From Metallyticus violacea (taxonomy: Eukaryota > Arthropoda > Insecta > Mantodea > Metallyticidae): a stretch of DNA of 64,000 nucleotides. The DNA lies in the NCBI GenBank assembly GCA_030762175.1, contig CM060834.1, forward strand, positions 66,383,501 through 66,447,500. The letters run 5' to 3'. Each line of letters begins with the position of its first letter. The stretch's first letter is position 1. Below the pieces are notes generated by a model. It had not been told where the DNA came from. It did not search any database and saw nothing but the letters and a program-made list of their open reading frames with translations. The position numbers were made by a program, and so were the translations under genes. This document shows positions 21,701-35,100 of this stretch, piece after piece.

Positions 21701-24700
21701 GCATATTATGCGCAAAGAATCTCGAAAAGAAAAAAATTTTTTTTCGAAGTTTGGAAACTTCGTTAGAATCACTTTTTTTCCGTTCTTATTTGAGATAACT
21801 TGTTCTCTTTCATTATACTAGTTTGATAGCCTTAGACAAGCACATTATGCGCAAAGAATCTCGAAAAGAAAAAAATTTTTTTTCGAAGTTTGGAAACTTC
21901 GTTGGAATCACTTTTTTTCCGTTCTTATTTAAGATAACTTGTTCTCTTTCATTATACTAGTTTGATAGCCATAGACAAGCATATTATGCGCAAAGAATCT
22001 CGAAAACAAAAAATTTTTTTTCGAAGTTTGGAAACTTCCTTAGAATCACTTTTTTTCCATTCTTATTTGAGATAACTTGTTCTCTTTCATTATACTTGTT
22101 TGATAGCCTTAGACAAGCATATTATGCGCAAAGAATCTCGAAAAGAAAAAATTTTTTTTTCGAAGTTTGGAAACTTCGTTAGAATCACTTTTTTTCCGTT
22201 CTTATTTGAGATAACTTGTTCTCTTTCATTATACTAGTTTGATAGCCTTAGACAAGCACATTATGCGCAAAGAATCTCGAAAAGAAAAAATTTTTTTTTC
22301 GAAGTTTGGAAACTTCGTTGGAATCACTTTTTTTCCGTTCTTATTTAAGATTACTGGTTCTCTTTCATTATACAAGTTTGATAGCCTCAGACAAGCATAT
22401 TATGCGCAAAGAATGTCGAAAAGAAAAAAATTTTATTTCGAAGTTTGGAAACTTCGTTAGAATCACTTTTTTTCCGTTCTTATTTGAGATAACTGGTTCT
22501 CTTTCATTATACTAGTTTGATAGCCTCAGAGAAGCATATTATGCGCAAAGAATCTCTAAAAGAAATATTTTTTTTTTCGAAGTTTGGAAACTTCGTTAGA
22601 AACACTTTTTTTCCGTTCTTATTTGAGATAACTGGTTCTCCTTCATTATACTAGTTTGATAGCCTCAAAAAAGCATAGGTATGCGCAAAGAATCTCGAAA
22701 AGAAAAAAATTTTTTTTCGAAGTTTGGAAACTTCGTTAGAATCACTTTTATTCCGTTCTTATTTGAGATAACTGGTTCTCTTTCATTATACTAGCTTGAT
22801 AGCCTTAGACAAGCATATTATGCGCAAAGAATCTCGAAAAGAAAAAAATTTTTTTTCGAAGTTTGGAAACTTCGTTAGAATCACGTTTTTTCCGTTCTTA
22901 TTTGAGATAACTGGTTCTCTTTCATTATACTTGTTTGATAGCCTTAGACAAGCATATTACGCGCAAAGAATCTCGAAAAGAAAAAAATTTTTTTTCGAAG
23001 TTTGGAAACTTCGTTAGAATCACTTTTTTTCCGTTCTTATTTAAGATTACTGGTTCTCTTTCATTATACTAGTTTGATAGCCTCAGACAAGCATATTATG
23101 CGCAAAGAATTTCGAAAAGAAAAAAATTTTTTTTCGAAGTTTGGAAACTTCGTTAGAATCACTTTTTTTCCGTTCTTATTTGAGATAACTGGTTCTCTTT
23201 CATTATACTAGTTTGATAGCCTCAGACAAGCATATTATGCGCAAAGAATCTCGAAAAGAAAAAAATTTTTTTTCGAAGTTTGGAAACTTCGTTAGAATCA
23301 CTTTTTTTCCGTTCTTATTTGAGATAACTTGTTCTCTTTCATTATACTAGTTTGATAGCCTTAGACAAGCATATTATGCGCAAAGAATCTCGAAAAGAAA
23401 AAAAATTTTTTTCGAAGTTTGGAAACTTCGTTAGAATCACTTTTTTTCCGTTCTTATTTGAGATAACTGGTTCTCTTTCATTATACTAGTTTGATAGCCT
23501 CAGACAAGCATATTATGTGCAAAGAATCTCGAAAAGAAAAAAATTTTTTTTCGAAGTTTGGAAACTTCCTTAGAATCACTTTTTTTCCATTCTTATTTGA
23601 TATAACTTGTTCTCTTTCATTATACTTGTTTGATAGCCTTAGACAAGCATATTATGCGCAAAGAATCTCGAAAAGAAAAAAATTTTTTTTCGAAGTTTGG
23701 AAACTTCGTTAGAATCACTTTTTTTCCGTTCTTATTTAAGATTACTGGTTCTCTTTCATTATACTAGTTTGATAGCCTCAGACAAGCATTTTATGCGCAA
23801 AGAATTTCGAAAAGAAAAAAATTTTTTTTCGAAGTTTGGAAACTTCGTTAGAATCACTTTTTTTCCGTTCTTATTTGAGATAACTGGTTCTCTTTCATTA
23901 TACTAGTTTGATAGCCTCAGACAAGCATATTATGCGCAAAGAATCTCGAAAAGAAAAAAATTTTTTTTCGAAGTTTGGAAACTTCCTTAGAATCACTTTT
24001 TTTCCGTTTTTATTTAAGATTACTGGTTCTCTTTCATTATACTAGTTTGATAGCCTCAGACAAGCATATTATGCGCAAAGAATCCCGAAAAGAAAATAAT
24101 TTTTTTTCGAAGTTTGGAAACTTCGTTAGAATCACTTTTTTTCCGTTCTTATTTGAGATAACTTGTTCTCTTTCATTATACTAGTTTGATAGCCTTAGAC
24201 AAGCATACGATGCGCAAAGAATCTCGAAAAGAAAAAAAATTTTTTTCGAAGTTTGGAAACTTCGTTAGAATCACTTTTTTTCCGTTCTTATTTGAGATAA
24301 CTGGTTCTCTTTCATCATACTAGTTTGATAGCCTCAGACAAGCATATTATGCGCAAAGAATCTCGAAAAGAAAAAAAATTTTTTTCGAAGTTTGGAAACT
24401 TCCTTAGAATCACTTTTTTTCCGTTCTTATTTAAGATAACTTGTTCTCTTTCATTATACTAGTTTGATAGCCTTAGACAAGCATATTATGCGCAAAGAAT
24501 CTCGAAAAGAAAAAAATTTTTTTTCGAAGTTTGGAAACTTCGTTAGAATCACTTTTTTTCCGTTCTTATTTGAGATAACTGGTTCTCTTTCATTATACTA
24601 GTTTGATAGCCTCAGACAAGCATATTATGCGCAAAGAATCTCGAAAAGAAAAAAAATTTTTTTCGAAGTTTGGAAACTTCCTTAGAATCACTTTTTTTCC

Positions 24701-25713
24701 GTTCTTATTTAAGATAACTTGTTCTCTTTCATTATACTAGTTTGATAGCCTTAGACAAGCATATTATGCGCAAAGAATCTCGAAAAGAAAAAAATTTTTT
24801 TTCGAAGTTTGGAAACTTCGTTAGAATCACTTTTTTTCCGTTCTTATTTGAGATAACTGGTTCTCTTTCATTATACTAGTTTGATAGCCCCAGACAAGCA
24901 TATTATGCGCAAAGAATCTCGAAAAGAAAAAAATTTTTTTTCGAAGTTTGGAAACTTCCTTAGAATCACTTTTTTTCCATTCTTATTTGAGATAACTTGT
25001 TCTCTTTCATTATACTTGTTTGATAGCCTTAGACAAGCATATTATGCGCAAAGAATCTCGAAAAGAAAAAAATTTTTTTTCGAATTTTGGAAACTTCGTT
25101 AGAATCACTTTTTTTCCGTTCTTATTTGAGATAACTTGTTCTCTTTCATTATACAAGTTTGATAGGCTCAGACAAGCATATTATGCGCAAAGAATGTCGA
25201 AAAGAAAAAAATTTTATTTCGAAGTTTGGAAACTTCGTTAGAATCACTTTTTTTCCGTTCTTATTTGAGATAACTGGTTCTCTTTCATTATACTAGTTTG
25301 ATAGCCTCAGAGAAGCATATTATGCGCAAAGAATCTCTAAAAGAAAAATTTTTTTTTTCGAAGTTTGGAAACTTCGTTAGAATCACTTTTTTTCCGTTCT
25401 TATTTAATATAACTTGTTCTCTTTCATTATACTAGTTTGATAGCCATAGACAAGCATATTATGCGCAAAGAATCTCAAAAGAAAAAAATTTTTTTTCGAA
25501 GTTTGGAAACTTCCTTAGAATCACTTTTTTTCCATTCTTATTTGAGATAACTTGTTCTCTTTCATTATACTTGTTTGATAGCCTTAGACAAGCATATTAT
25601 GCGCAAAGAATCTCGAAAAGAAAAAAATTTTTTTTCGAAGTTTGGAAACTTCGTTAGAATCACTTTTTTTCCGTTCTTAATTGAGATAACTTGTTCTCTT
25701 TCATTATACTAGT
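18723..25713 (+). repeat. Core segment Y with internal duplications
   Basis: Two internal duplications interlock. Monomers from about 18,400 to 19,460 recur at 21,040 to 22,240, at an offset of 2,639 bp that becomes 2,778 after one extra monomer near 21,360. Both carry GAAATAATTTT, CATAGGTATG, CCATAGAC units and the odd CGAAAACAAAAAATT (19,226 and 22,004). Monomers from about 19,460 to 21,020 recur at 23,350 to 24,910, offset about 3,891, sharing TATGTGCAAAG (19,624 and 23,515), CCGTTTTTATTTAAG and CATACGATG. The two meet in a hybrid monomer at 20,995-21,133. Part of Y (21,545-25,430) also recurs at 42,677-46,840. Confidence 0.75.
21020..21042 (+). other. Unequal-exchange breakpoint inside a hybrid monomer
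   Basis: The monomer at about 20,995-21,133 starts as the CCCCAGAC class with AATCTCG, as at 24,881. It continues as the AATTTATTTCG class with CTTCGTTAG, as near 18,402. The switch lies between GCGCAAAGAATC and AATTTATTTCG. Both parental types exist nearby, and the 139-bp register is kept apart from the 1-bp-shorter A/T tract of the second parent. Confidence 0.7.
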
Positions 25714-27660
25714 TTGATAGCCTTAGACAAGCATATTATGCGCAAAGAATCTCGAAAAGAAAAAAATTTTTTTTCGAAGTTTGGATACTTCGTTAGAATC
25801 ACTTTTTTTCCGTTCTTATTTGAGATAACTGATTCTCTTTCATTATACTAGTTTGATAGCCTCAGAAAAGCATATTATGCGCAAAGAATCTCGAAAAGAA
25901 AAAAATTTTTTTTCGAAGATTGGAAACCTCGTTAGAATCACTTTTTTTCCGTTCTTATTTGAGATAACTGGTTCTCTTTCATTATACTAGTTTGATAGCC
26001 TCAGACAAGCATATTTAACGCAAAGAATCTCGAAAAGAAAAAAAATTTTTTTCGAAGTTTGGAAACTTCCTTAGAATCACTTTTTTTCCATTCTTATTTG
26101 AGATAACTTGTTCTCTTTCATTATACTAGTTTGATAGCCTTAGACAAGCATATTATGCGCAAAGAATCTCGAAAAGAAAAAAATTTTTTTTCGAAGTTTG
26201 GAAACTTCGTTAGAATCACTTTTTTTCCGTTCTTATTTAAGATAACTTGTTCTCTTTCATTATACTAGTTTGATAGCCATAGACAAGCATATTATGCGCA
26301 AAGAATCTCGAAAAGAAAAAAATTTTTTTTCGAAGTTTGGAAACTTCCTTAGAATCACTTTTTTTCCATTCTTATTTGAGATAACTTGTTCTCTTTCATT
26401 ATACTTGTTTGATAGCCTTAGACAAGCATATTATGCGCAAAGAATCTCGAAAAGAAAAAAATTTTTTTTCGAAGTTTGGAAACTTCGTTAGAATCACTTT
26501 TTTTCCGTTCTTATTTGAGATAACTTGTTCTCTTTCATTATACTAGTTTGATAGCCTTAGACAAGCATATTATGCGCAAAGAATCTCGAAAAGAAAAAAA
26601 TTTTTTTTCGAAGTTTGGAAAATTCGTTGGAATCACTTTTTTTCCGTTCTTATTTAAGATTACTGGTTCTCTTTCATTATACAAGTTTGATAGCCTCAGA
26701 CAAGCATATTATGCGCAAAGAATGTCGAAAAGAAAAAAATTTTATTTCGAAGTTTGGAAACTTCGTTAGAATCACTTTTTTTCCGTTCTTATTTGAGATA
26801 ACTGGTTCTCTTTCATTATACTAGTTTGATAGCCTCAGAGAAGCATATTATGCGCAAAGAATCTCTAAAAGAAATAATTTTTTTTTCGAAGTTTGGAAAC
26901 TTCGTTAGAATCACTTTTTTTCCGTTCTTATTTGAGATAACTGGTTCTCCTTCATTATACTAGTTTGATAGCCTCAGAAAAGCATAGGTATGCGCAAAGA
27001 ATCTCGAAAAGAAAAAAAATTTTTTTCGAAGTTTGGAAACTTCGTTAGAATCACTTTTATTCCGTTCTTATTTGAGATAACTGGTTCTCTTTCATTATAC
27101 TAGTTTGATAGCCTTAGACAAGCATATTATGCGCAAAGAATCTCGAAAAGAAAAAAATTTTTTTTCGAAGTTTGGAAACTTCGTTAGAATCACTTTTTTT
27201 CCGTTCTTATTTGAGATAACTGGTTCTCTTTCATTATACTTGTTTGATAGCCTTAGACAAGCATATTATGCGCAAAGAATCACGAAAAGAAAAAAATTTT
27301 TTTTCGAAGTTTGGAAACATCGTTAGAATCACTTTTTTTCCGTTCTTATTTAAGATTACTGGTTCTCTTTCATTATACTAGTTTGATAGCCTCAGACAAG
27401 CATATTATGCGCAAAGAATTTCGAAAAGAAAAAAATTTTTTTTCGAAGTTTGGAAACTTCGTTAGAATCACTTTTTTTCCGTTCTTATTTGAGATAACTG
27501 GTTCTCTTTCATTATACTACTTTGATAGCCTCAGACAAGCATATTATGCGCAAAGAATCTCGAAAAGAAAAAAATTTTTTTTCGAAGTTTGGAAACTTCG
27601 TTAGAATCACTTTTTTTCCGTTCTTATTTGATATAACTTGTTCTCTTTCATTATACTAGT
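25714..27660 (+). repeat. Core segment X2, first part
   Basis: About 14 monomers matching 11,123 to about 13,068 at an offset of 14,591-14,592 bp. Shared marks are TTTGGATACTTCG, ACTGATTCTC, AGATTGGAAACCTCG, a CCATAGAC unit (26,270, matching 11,680), AAAATTCGTTGG (26,626 and 12,030), GAAATAATTTT, CATAGGTATG and CACTTTTATTCCG. Local oddities are ATATTTAACGC near 26,011, where the usual TATGCGC is changed, and TTAATTGAGATAAC near 25,678. Confidence 0.75.
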
Positions 27661-30600
27661 TTGATAGCCTTAGACAAGCATATTATGCGCAAAGAATCTC
27701 GAAAAGAAAAAAAATTTTTTTCGAAGTTTGGAAACTTCGTTAGAATCACTTTTTTTCCGTTCTTATTTGAGATAACTGGTTCTCTTTAATTATACTAGTT
27801 TGATAGCCTCAGACAAGCATATTATGAGCAAAGAATCTCGAAAAGAAAAAAATTTTTTTTCGAAGTTTGGAAACTTCCTTAGAATCACTTTTTTTCCATT
27901 CTTATTTGATATAACTTGTTCTCTTTCATTATACTTGTTTGATAGCCTTAGACAAGCATATTATGCGCAAAGAATCTCGAAAAGAAAAAAATTTTTTTTC
28001 GAAGTTTGGAAACTTCGTTAGAATCACTTTTTTTCCGTTCTTATTCAAGATTACTGGTTCTCTTTCATTATACTAGTTTGATAGCCTCAGACAAGCATTT
28101 TATGCGCAAAGAATTTCGAAAAGAAAAAAATTTTTTTTCGAAGTTTGGAAACTTCGTTAGAATCACTTTTTTTCCGTTCTTATTTGAGATAACTGGTTCT
28201 CTTTCATTATACTAGTTTGATAGCCTCAGACAAGGATATTATGCGCAAAGAATCTCGAAAAGAAAAAAATTTTTTTTCGAAGTTTGGAAACTTCCTTAGA
28301 ATCACTTTTTTTCCGTTCTTATTTAAGATTACTGGTTCTCTTTCATTATACTAGTTTGATAGCCTCAGACAAGCATATTATGCGCAAAGAATCTCGAAAA
28401 GAAAAAAAATTTTTTTCGAAGTTTGGAAACTTCGTTAGAATCACTTTTTTTCCGTTCTTATTTGAGATAACTGGTTCTCTTTCATTATACTAGTTTGATA
28501 GCCTCAGACAAGCATATTATGCGCAAAGAATCTCGAAAAGAAAAAAAATTTTTTTCGAAGTTTGGAAACTTCCTTAGAATCACTTTTTTTCCATTCTTAT
28601 TTGAGATAACTTGTTCTCTATCATTATACTAGTTTGATAGCCTTAGACAAGCATATTATGCGCAAAGAATCTCGAAAAGAAAAAAATTTTTTTTCCAAGT
28701 TTGGAAACTTCGTTAGAATCACTTTTTTTCCGTTCTTATTTAAGATAACTTGTTCTCTTTCATTATACTAGTTTGATAGCCTTAGACAAGCATATAATGC
28801 GCAAAGAATCTCGAAAAGAAAAAAATTTTTTTTCGAAGTTTGGAAACTACGTTAGAATCACTTTTTTTCCGTTCTTATTTGAGATAACTGGTTCTCTTTC
28901 ATTATACTAGTTTGATAGCCCCAGACAAGCATATGATGCGCAAAGAATCTCGAAAAGAAAAAAATTTTTTTTCGAAGTTTGGAAACTTCCTTAGAATCAC
29001 TTTTTTTCCATTCTTATTTGAGATAACTTGTTCTCTTTCATTATACTAGTTTTGATAGCCTTAGACAAGCATATTATGCGCAAAGAATCTCGAAAAGAAA
29101 AAAATTTTTTTTCGAAGTTTGGAAACTTCGTTGGAATCACTTTTTTTCCGTTCTTATTTAAGATTACTGGTTCTCTTTCATTATACAAGTTTGATAGCCT
29201 CAGACAAGCATATTATGCGCAAAGAATGTCGAAAAGAAAAAAATTTTATTTCGAAGTTTGGAAACTTCGTTAGAATCACTTTTTTCCGTTCTTATTTGAG
29301 ATAACTGATTCTCTTTCATTATACTAGTTTGATAGCCTCAGAAAAGCATATTATGCGCAAAGAATCTCGAAAAGAAAAAAATTTTTTTTCGAAGATTGGA
29401 AACCTCGTTAGAATCACTTTTTTTCCGTTCTTATTTGAGATAACTGGTTCTCTTTCATTATACTAGTTTGATAGCCTCAGACAAGCATATTATGCGCAAA
29501 GAATCTCGAAAAGAAAAAAAATTTTTTTTCGAAGTTTGGAAACTTCGTTAGAATCACTTTTTTTCCGTTCTTATTTGAGATAACTGGTTCTCTTTCATTA
29601 TACTAGTTTGATAGCCTCAGACAAGCATATTATGCGCAAAGAATCTCGAAAAGAAAAAAATTTTTTTTCGAAGTTTGGAAACTTCCTTAGAATTACTTTT
29701 TTTCCGTTTTTATTTAAGATTACTGGTTCTCTTTCATTATACTAGTTTGATAGCCTCAGACAAGCATATTATGCGCAAAGAATCTCGAAAAGAAAAAAAT
29801 TTTTTTTCGAAGTTTGGAAACTTCGTTAGAATCACTTTTTTTCCGTTCTTATTTGAGATAACTTGTTCTCTTTCATTATACTAGTTTGATAGCCTTAGAC
29901 AAGCATACGATGCGCAAAGAATCTCGAAAAGAAAAAAAATTTTTTTCGAAGTTTGGAAACTTCGTTAGAATCACTTTTTTTCCGTTCTTATTTGAGATAA
30001 CTGGTTCTCTTTCATTATACTAGTTTGATAGCCTCAGACAAGCATATTATGCGCAAAGAATCTCGAAAAGAAAAAAAATTTTTTTCGAAGTTTGGAAACT
30101 TCCTTAGAATCACTTTTTTTCCATTCTTATTTGAGATAACTTGTTCTCTATCATTATACTAGTTTGATAGCCTTAGACAAGCATATTATGCGCAAAGAAT
30201 CTGGAAAAGAAAAAAATTTTTTTTCGAAGTTTGGAAACTTCGTTAGAATCACTTTTTTTCCGTTCTTATTTAAGATAACTTGTTCTCTTTCATTATACTA
30301 GTTTGATAGCCTTAGACAAGCATATTATGCGCAAAGAAACTCGAAAAGAAAAAAATTTTTTTTCGAAGTTTGGAAACTTCGTTAGAATCACTTTTTTTCC
30401 GTTCTTATTTGAGATAACTGGTTCTCTTTCATTATACTAGTTTGATAGCCCCAGACAAGCTTATTATGCGCAAAGAATCTCGAAAAGAAAAAAATTTTTT
30501 TTCGAAGTTTGGAAACTTCCTTAGAATCACTTTTTTTCCATTCTTATTTGAGATAACTTGTTCTCTTTCATTATACTTGTTTGATAGCCTTAGACAAGCA

Positions 30601-32109
30601 TATTATGCGCAAAGAATCTCGAAAAGAAAAAAATTTTTTTTCGAAGTTTGGAAACTTCGTTAGAATCACTTTTTTTCCGTTCTTATTTGAGATAACTTGT
30701 TCTCTTTCATTATACTAGTTTGATAGCCTTAGACAAGCATATTATGCGCAAAGAATCTCGAAAAGAAAAAAATTTTTTTTCGAAGTTTGGAAACTTCGTT
30801 GGAATCACTTTTTTTCCGTTCTTATTTAGGATTACTGGTTCTCTTTCATTATACAAATTTGATAGCCTCAGACAAGCATATTATGCGCAAAGAATGTCGA
30901 AAAGAAAAAAATTTTATTTCGAAGTTTGGAAACTTCGTTAGAATCACTTTTTTTCCGTTCTTATTTGAGATAACTGGTTCTCTTTCATTATACTAGTTTG
31001 ATAGCCTCAGAGAAGCATATTATGCGCAAAGAATCTCTAAAAGAAAAAATTTTTTTTTCGAAGTTTGGAAACTTCGTTAGAATCACTTTTTTTCCGTTCT
31101 TATTTAAGATAACTTGTTCTCTTTCATTATACTAGTTTGATAGCCATAGACAAGCATATTATGCGCAAAGAATCTCGAAAAGAAAAAAATTTTTTTTCGA
31201 AGTTTGGAAACTTGCTTAGAATCACTTTTTTTCCATTCTTATTTGAGATAACTTGTTCTCTTTCATTATACTTGTTTGATAGCCTTAGACAAGCATATTA
31301 TGCGCAAAGAATCTCGAAAAGAAAAAAATTTTTTTTCGAAGTTTGGAAACTTCGTTAGAATCACTTTTTTTCCGTTCTTATTTGAGATAACTTGTTCTCT
31401 TTCATTATACTAGTTTGATAGCCTTAGACAAGCACATTATGCGCAAAGAATCTCGAAAAGAAAAAAATTTTTTTTCGAAGTTTGGAAACTTCGTTGGAAT
31501 CACTTTTTTTCCGTTCTTATTTAAGATTACTGGTTCTCTTTCATTATACAAGTTTGATAGCCTCAGACAAGCATATTATGCGCAAAGAATGTCGAAAAGA
31601 AAAAAATTTATTTCGAAGTTTGGAAACTTCGTTAGAATCACTTTTTTTCCGTTCTTATTTGAGATAACTGGTTCTCTTTCATTATACTAGTTTGATAGCC
31701 TCAGAGAAGCATATTATGCGCAAAGAATCTCTAAAAGAAATAATTTTTTTTTCGAAGTTTGGAAACTTCGTTAGAATCACTTTTTTTCCGTTCTTATTTG
31801 AGATAACTGGTTCTCCTTCATTATACTAGTTTGATAGCCTCAGAAAAGCATAGGTATGCGCAAAGAATCTCGAAAAGAAAAAAATTTTTTTTCGAAGTTT
31901 GGAAACTTCGTTAGAATCACTTTTTTTCCATTCTTATTTGAGATAACTTGTTCTCTTTCATTATACTAGTTTGATAGCCTTAGACAAGCATATTATGCGC
32001 AAAGAATCTCGAAAAGAAAAAAATTTTTTTTCGAAGTTTGGAAACTTCGTTAGAATCACTTTTTTTCCGTTCTTATTTGATATAACTTGTTCTCTTTCAT
32101 TATACTAGT
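27661..32109 (+). repeat. HOR copy A (4,449 bp, 32 monomers)
   Basis: First of three successive copies. It is followed at exactly 4,449 bp by copy B, and the match actually begins about 127 bp upstream at 27,534. Private marks shared by A, B and C are TATGAGCAAAG (27,823), AAACTACGTTAG (28,845), an extra T giving TAGTTTTGATAG (29,050-29,053), CACTTTTTTCCG shortened by one T (about 29,278) and A8T8 (29,514-29,529). I noticed only a few A/B differences: AAACTTCGTT against AAACTTGGTT, A to T at 30,461, and CTGGAAAAG at 30,201. That implies a very recent duplication or strong homogenisation. Relative to B and C, A lacks a 15-monomer block. Confidence 0.85.
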
Positions 32110-35100
32110 TTGATAGCCTTAGACAAGCATATTATGCGCAAAGAATCTCGAAAAGAAAAAAAATTTTTTTCGAAGTTTGGAAACTTGGTTAGAATCACTT
32201 TTTTTCCGTTCTTATTTGAGATAACTGGTTCTCTTTAATTATACTAGTTTGATAGCCTCAGACAAGCATATTATGAGCAAAGAATCTCGAAAAGAAAAAA
32301 ATTTTTTTTCGAAGTTTGGAAACTTCCTTAGAATCACTTTTTTTCCATTCTTATTTGATATAACTTGTTCTCTTTCATTATACTTGTTTGATAGCCTTAG
32401 ACAAGCATATTATGCGCAAAGAATCTCGAAAAGAAAAAAATTTTTTTTCGAAGTTTGGAAACTTCGTTAGAATCACTTTTTTTCCGTTCTTATTCAAGAT
32501 TACTGGTTCTCTTTCATTATACTAGTTTGATAGCCTCAGACAAGCATTTTATGCGCAAAGAATTTCGAAAAGAAAAAAATTTTTTTTCGAAGTTTGGAAA
32601 CTTCGTTAGAATCACTTTTTTTCCGTTCTTATTTGAGATAACTGGTTCTCTTTCATTATACTAGTTTGATAGCCTCAGACAAGGATATTATGCGCAAAGA
32701 ATCTCGAAAAGAAAAAAATTTTTTTTCGAAGTTTGGAAACTTCCTTAGAATCACTTTTTTTCCGTTCTTATTTAAGATTACTGGTTCTCTTTCATTATAC
32801 TAGTTTGATAGCCTCAGACAAGCATATTATGCGCAAAGAATCTCGAAAAGAAAAAAAATTTTTTTCGAAGTTTGGAAACTTCGTTAGAATCACTTTTTTT
32901 CCGTTCTTATTTGAGATAACTGGTTCTCTTTCATTATACTAGTTTGATAGCCTCAGACAAGCATATTATGCGCAAAGAATCTCGAAAAGAAAAAAAATTT
33001 TTTTCGAAGTTTGGAAACTTCCTTAGAATCACTTTTTTTCCATTCTTATTTGAGATAACTTGTTCTCTATCATTATACTAGTTTGATAGCCTTAGACAAG
33101 CATATTATGCGCAAAGAATCTCGAAAAGAAAAAAATTTTTTTTCCAAGTTTGGAAACTTCGTTAGAATCACTTTTTTTCCGTTCTTATTTAAGATAACTT
33201 GTTCTCTTTCATTATACTAGTTTGATAGCCTTAGACAAGCATATAATGCGCAAAGAATCTCGAAAAGAAAAAAATTTTTTTTCGAAGTTTGGAAACTACG
33301 TTAGAATCACTTTTTTTCCGTTCTTATTTGAGATAACTGGTTCTCTTTCATTATACTAGTTTGATAGCCCCAGACAAGCATATGATGCGCAAAGAATCTC
33401 GAAAAGAAAAAAATTTTTTTTCGAAGTTTGGAAACTTCCTTAGAATCACTTTTTTTCCATTCTTATTTGAGATAACTTGTTCTCTTTCATTATACTAGTT
33501 TTGATAGCCTTAGACAAGCATATTATGCGCAAAGAATCTCGAAAAGAAAAAAATTTTTTTTCGAAGTTTGGAAACTTCGTTGGAATCACTTTTTTTCCGT
33601 TCTTATTTAAGATTACTGGTTCTCTTTCATTATACAAGTTTGATAGCCTCAGACAAGCATATTATGCGCAAAGAATGTCGAAAAGAAAAAAATTTTATTT
33701 CGAAGTTTGGAAACTTCGTTAGAATCACTTTTTTCCGTTCTTATTTGAGATAACTGATTCTCTTTCATTATACTAGTTTGATAGCCTCAGAAAAGCATAT
33801 TATGCGCAAAGAATCTCGAAAAGAAAAAAATTTTTTTTCGAAGATTGGAAACCTCGTTAGAATCACTTTTTTTCCGTTCTTATTTGAGATAACTGGTTCT
33901 CTTTCATTATACTAGTTTGATAGCCTCAGACAAGCATATTATGCGCAAAGAATCTCGAAAAGAAAAAAAATTTTTTTTCGAAGTTTGGAAACTTCGTTAG
34001 AATCACTTTTTTTCCGTTCTTATTTGAGATAACTGGTTCTCTTTCATTATACTAGTTTGATAGCCTCAGACAAGCATATTATGCGCAAAGAATCTCGAAA
34101 AGAAAAAAATTTTTTTTCGAAGTTTGGAAACTTCCTTAGAATTACTTTTTTTCCGTTTTTATTTAAGATTACTGGTTCTCTTTCATTATACTAGTTTGAT
34201 AGCCTCAGACAAGCATATTATGCGCAAAGAATCTCGAAAAGAAAAAAATTTTTTTTCGAAGTTTGGAAACTTCGTTAGAATCACTTTTTTTCCGTTCTTA
34301 TTTGAGATAACTTGTTCTCTTTCATTATACTAGTTTGATAGCCTTAGACAAGCATACGATGCGCAAAGAATCTCGAAAAGAAAAAAAATTTTTTTCGAAG
34401 TTTGGAAACTTCGTTAGAATCACTTTTTTTCCGTTCTTATTTGAGATAACTGGTTCTCTTTCATTATACTAGTTTGATAGCCTCAGACAAGCATATTATG
34501 CGCAAAGAATCTCGAAAAGAAAAAAAATTTTTTTCGAAGTTTGGAAACTTCCTTAGAATCACTTTTTTTCCATTCTTATTTGAGATAACTTGTTCTCTAT
34601 CATTATACTAGTTTGATAGCCTTAGACAAGCATATTATGCGCAAAGAATCTCGAAAAGAAAAAAATTTTTTTTCGAAGTTTGGAAACTTCGTTAGAATCA
34701 CTTTTTTTCCGTTCTTATTTAAGATAACTTGTTCTCTTTCATTATACTAGTTTGATAGCCTTAGACAAGCATATTATGCGCAAAGAAACTCGAAAAGAAA
34801 AAAATTTTTTTTCGAAGTTTGGAAACTTCGTTAGAATCACTTTTTTTCCGTTCTTATTTGAGATAACTGGTTCTCTTTCATTATACTAGTTTGATAGCCC
34901 CAGACAAGCATATTATGCGCAAAGAATCTCGAAAAGAAAAAAATTTTTTTTCGAAGTTTGGAAACTTCCTTAGAATCACTTTTTTTCCATTCTTATTTGA
35001 GATAACTTGTTCTCTTTCATTATACTTGTTTGATAGCCTTAGACAAGCATATTATGCGCAAAGAATCTCGAAAAGAAAAAAATTTTTTTTCGAAGTTTGG

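Noticed and set aside
28997..29188. Reverse-strand open frame of 63 codons repeated at 33,446 and 39,981, and a 78-codon one at 56,846-57,082
   Set aside because: The first three depend on the extra T at 29,050-29,053 and its copies in B and C. The last depends on a one-base loss near 56,992. They are useful as duplication markers but not genes.
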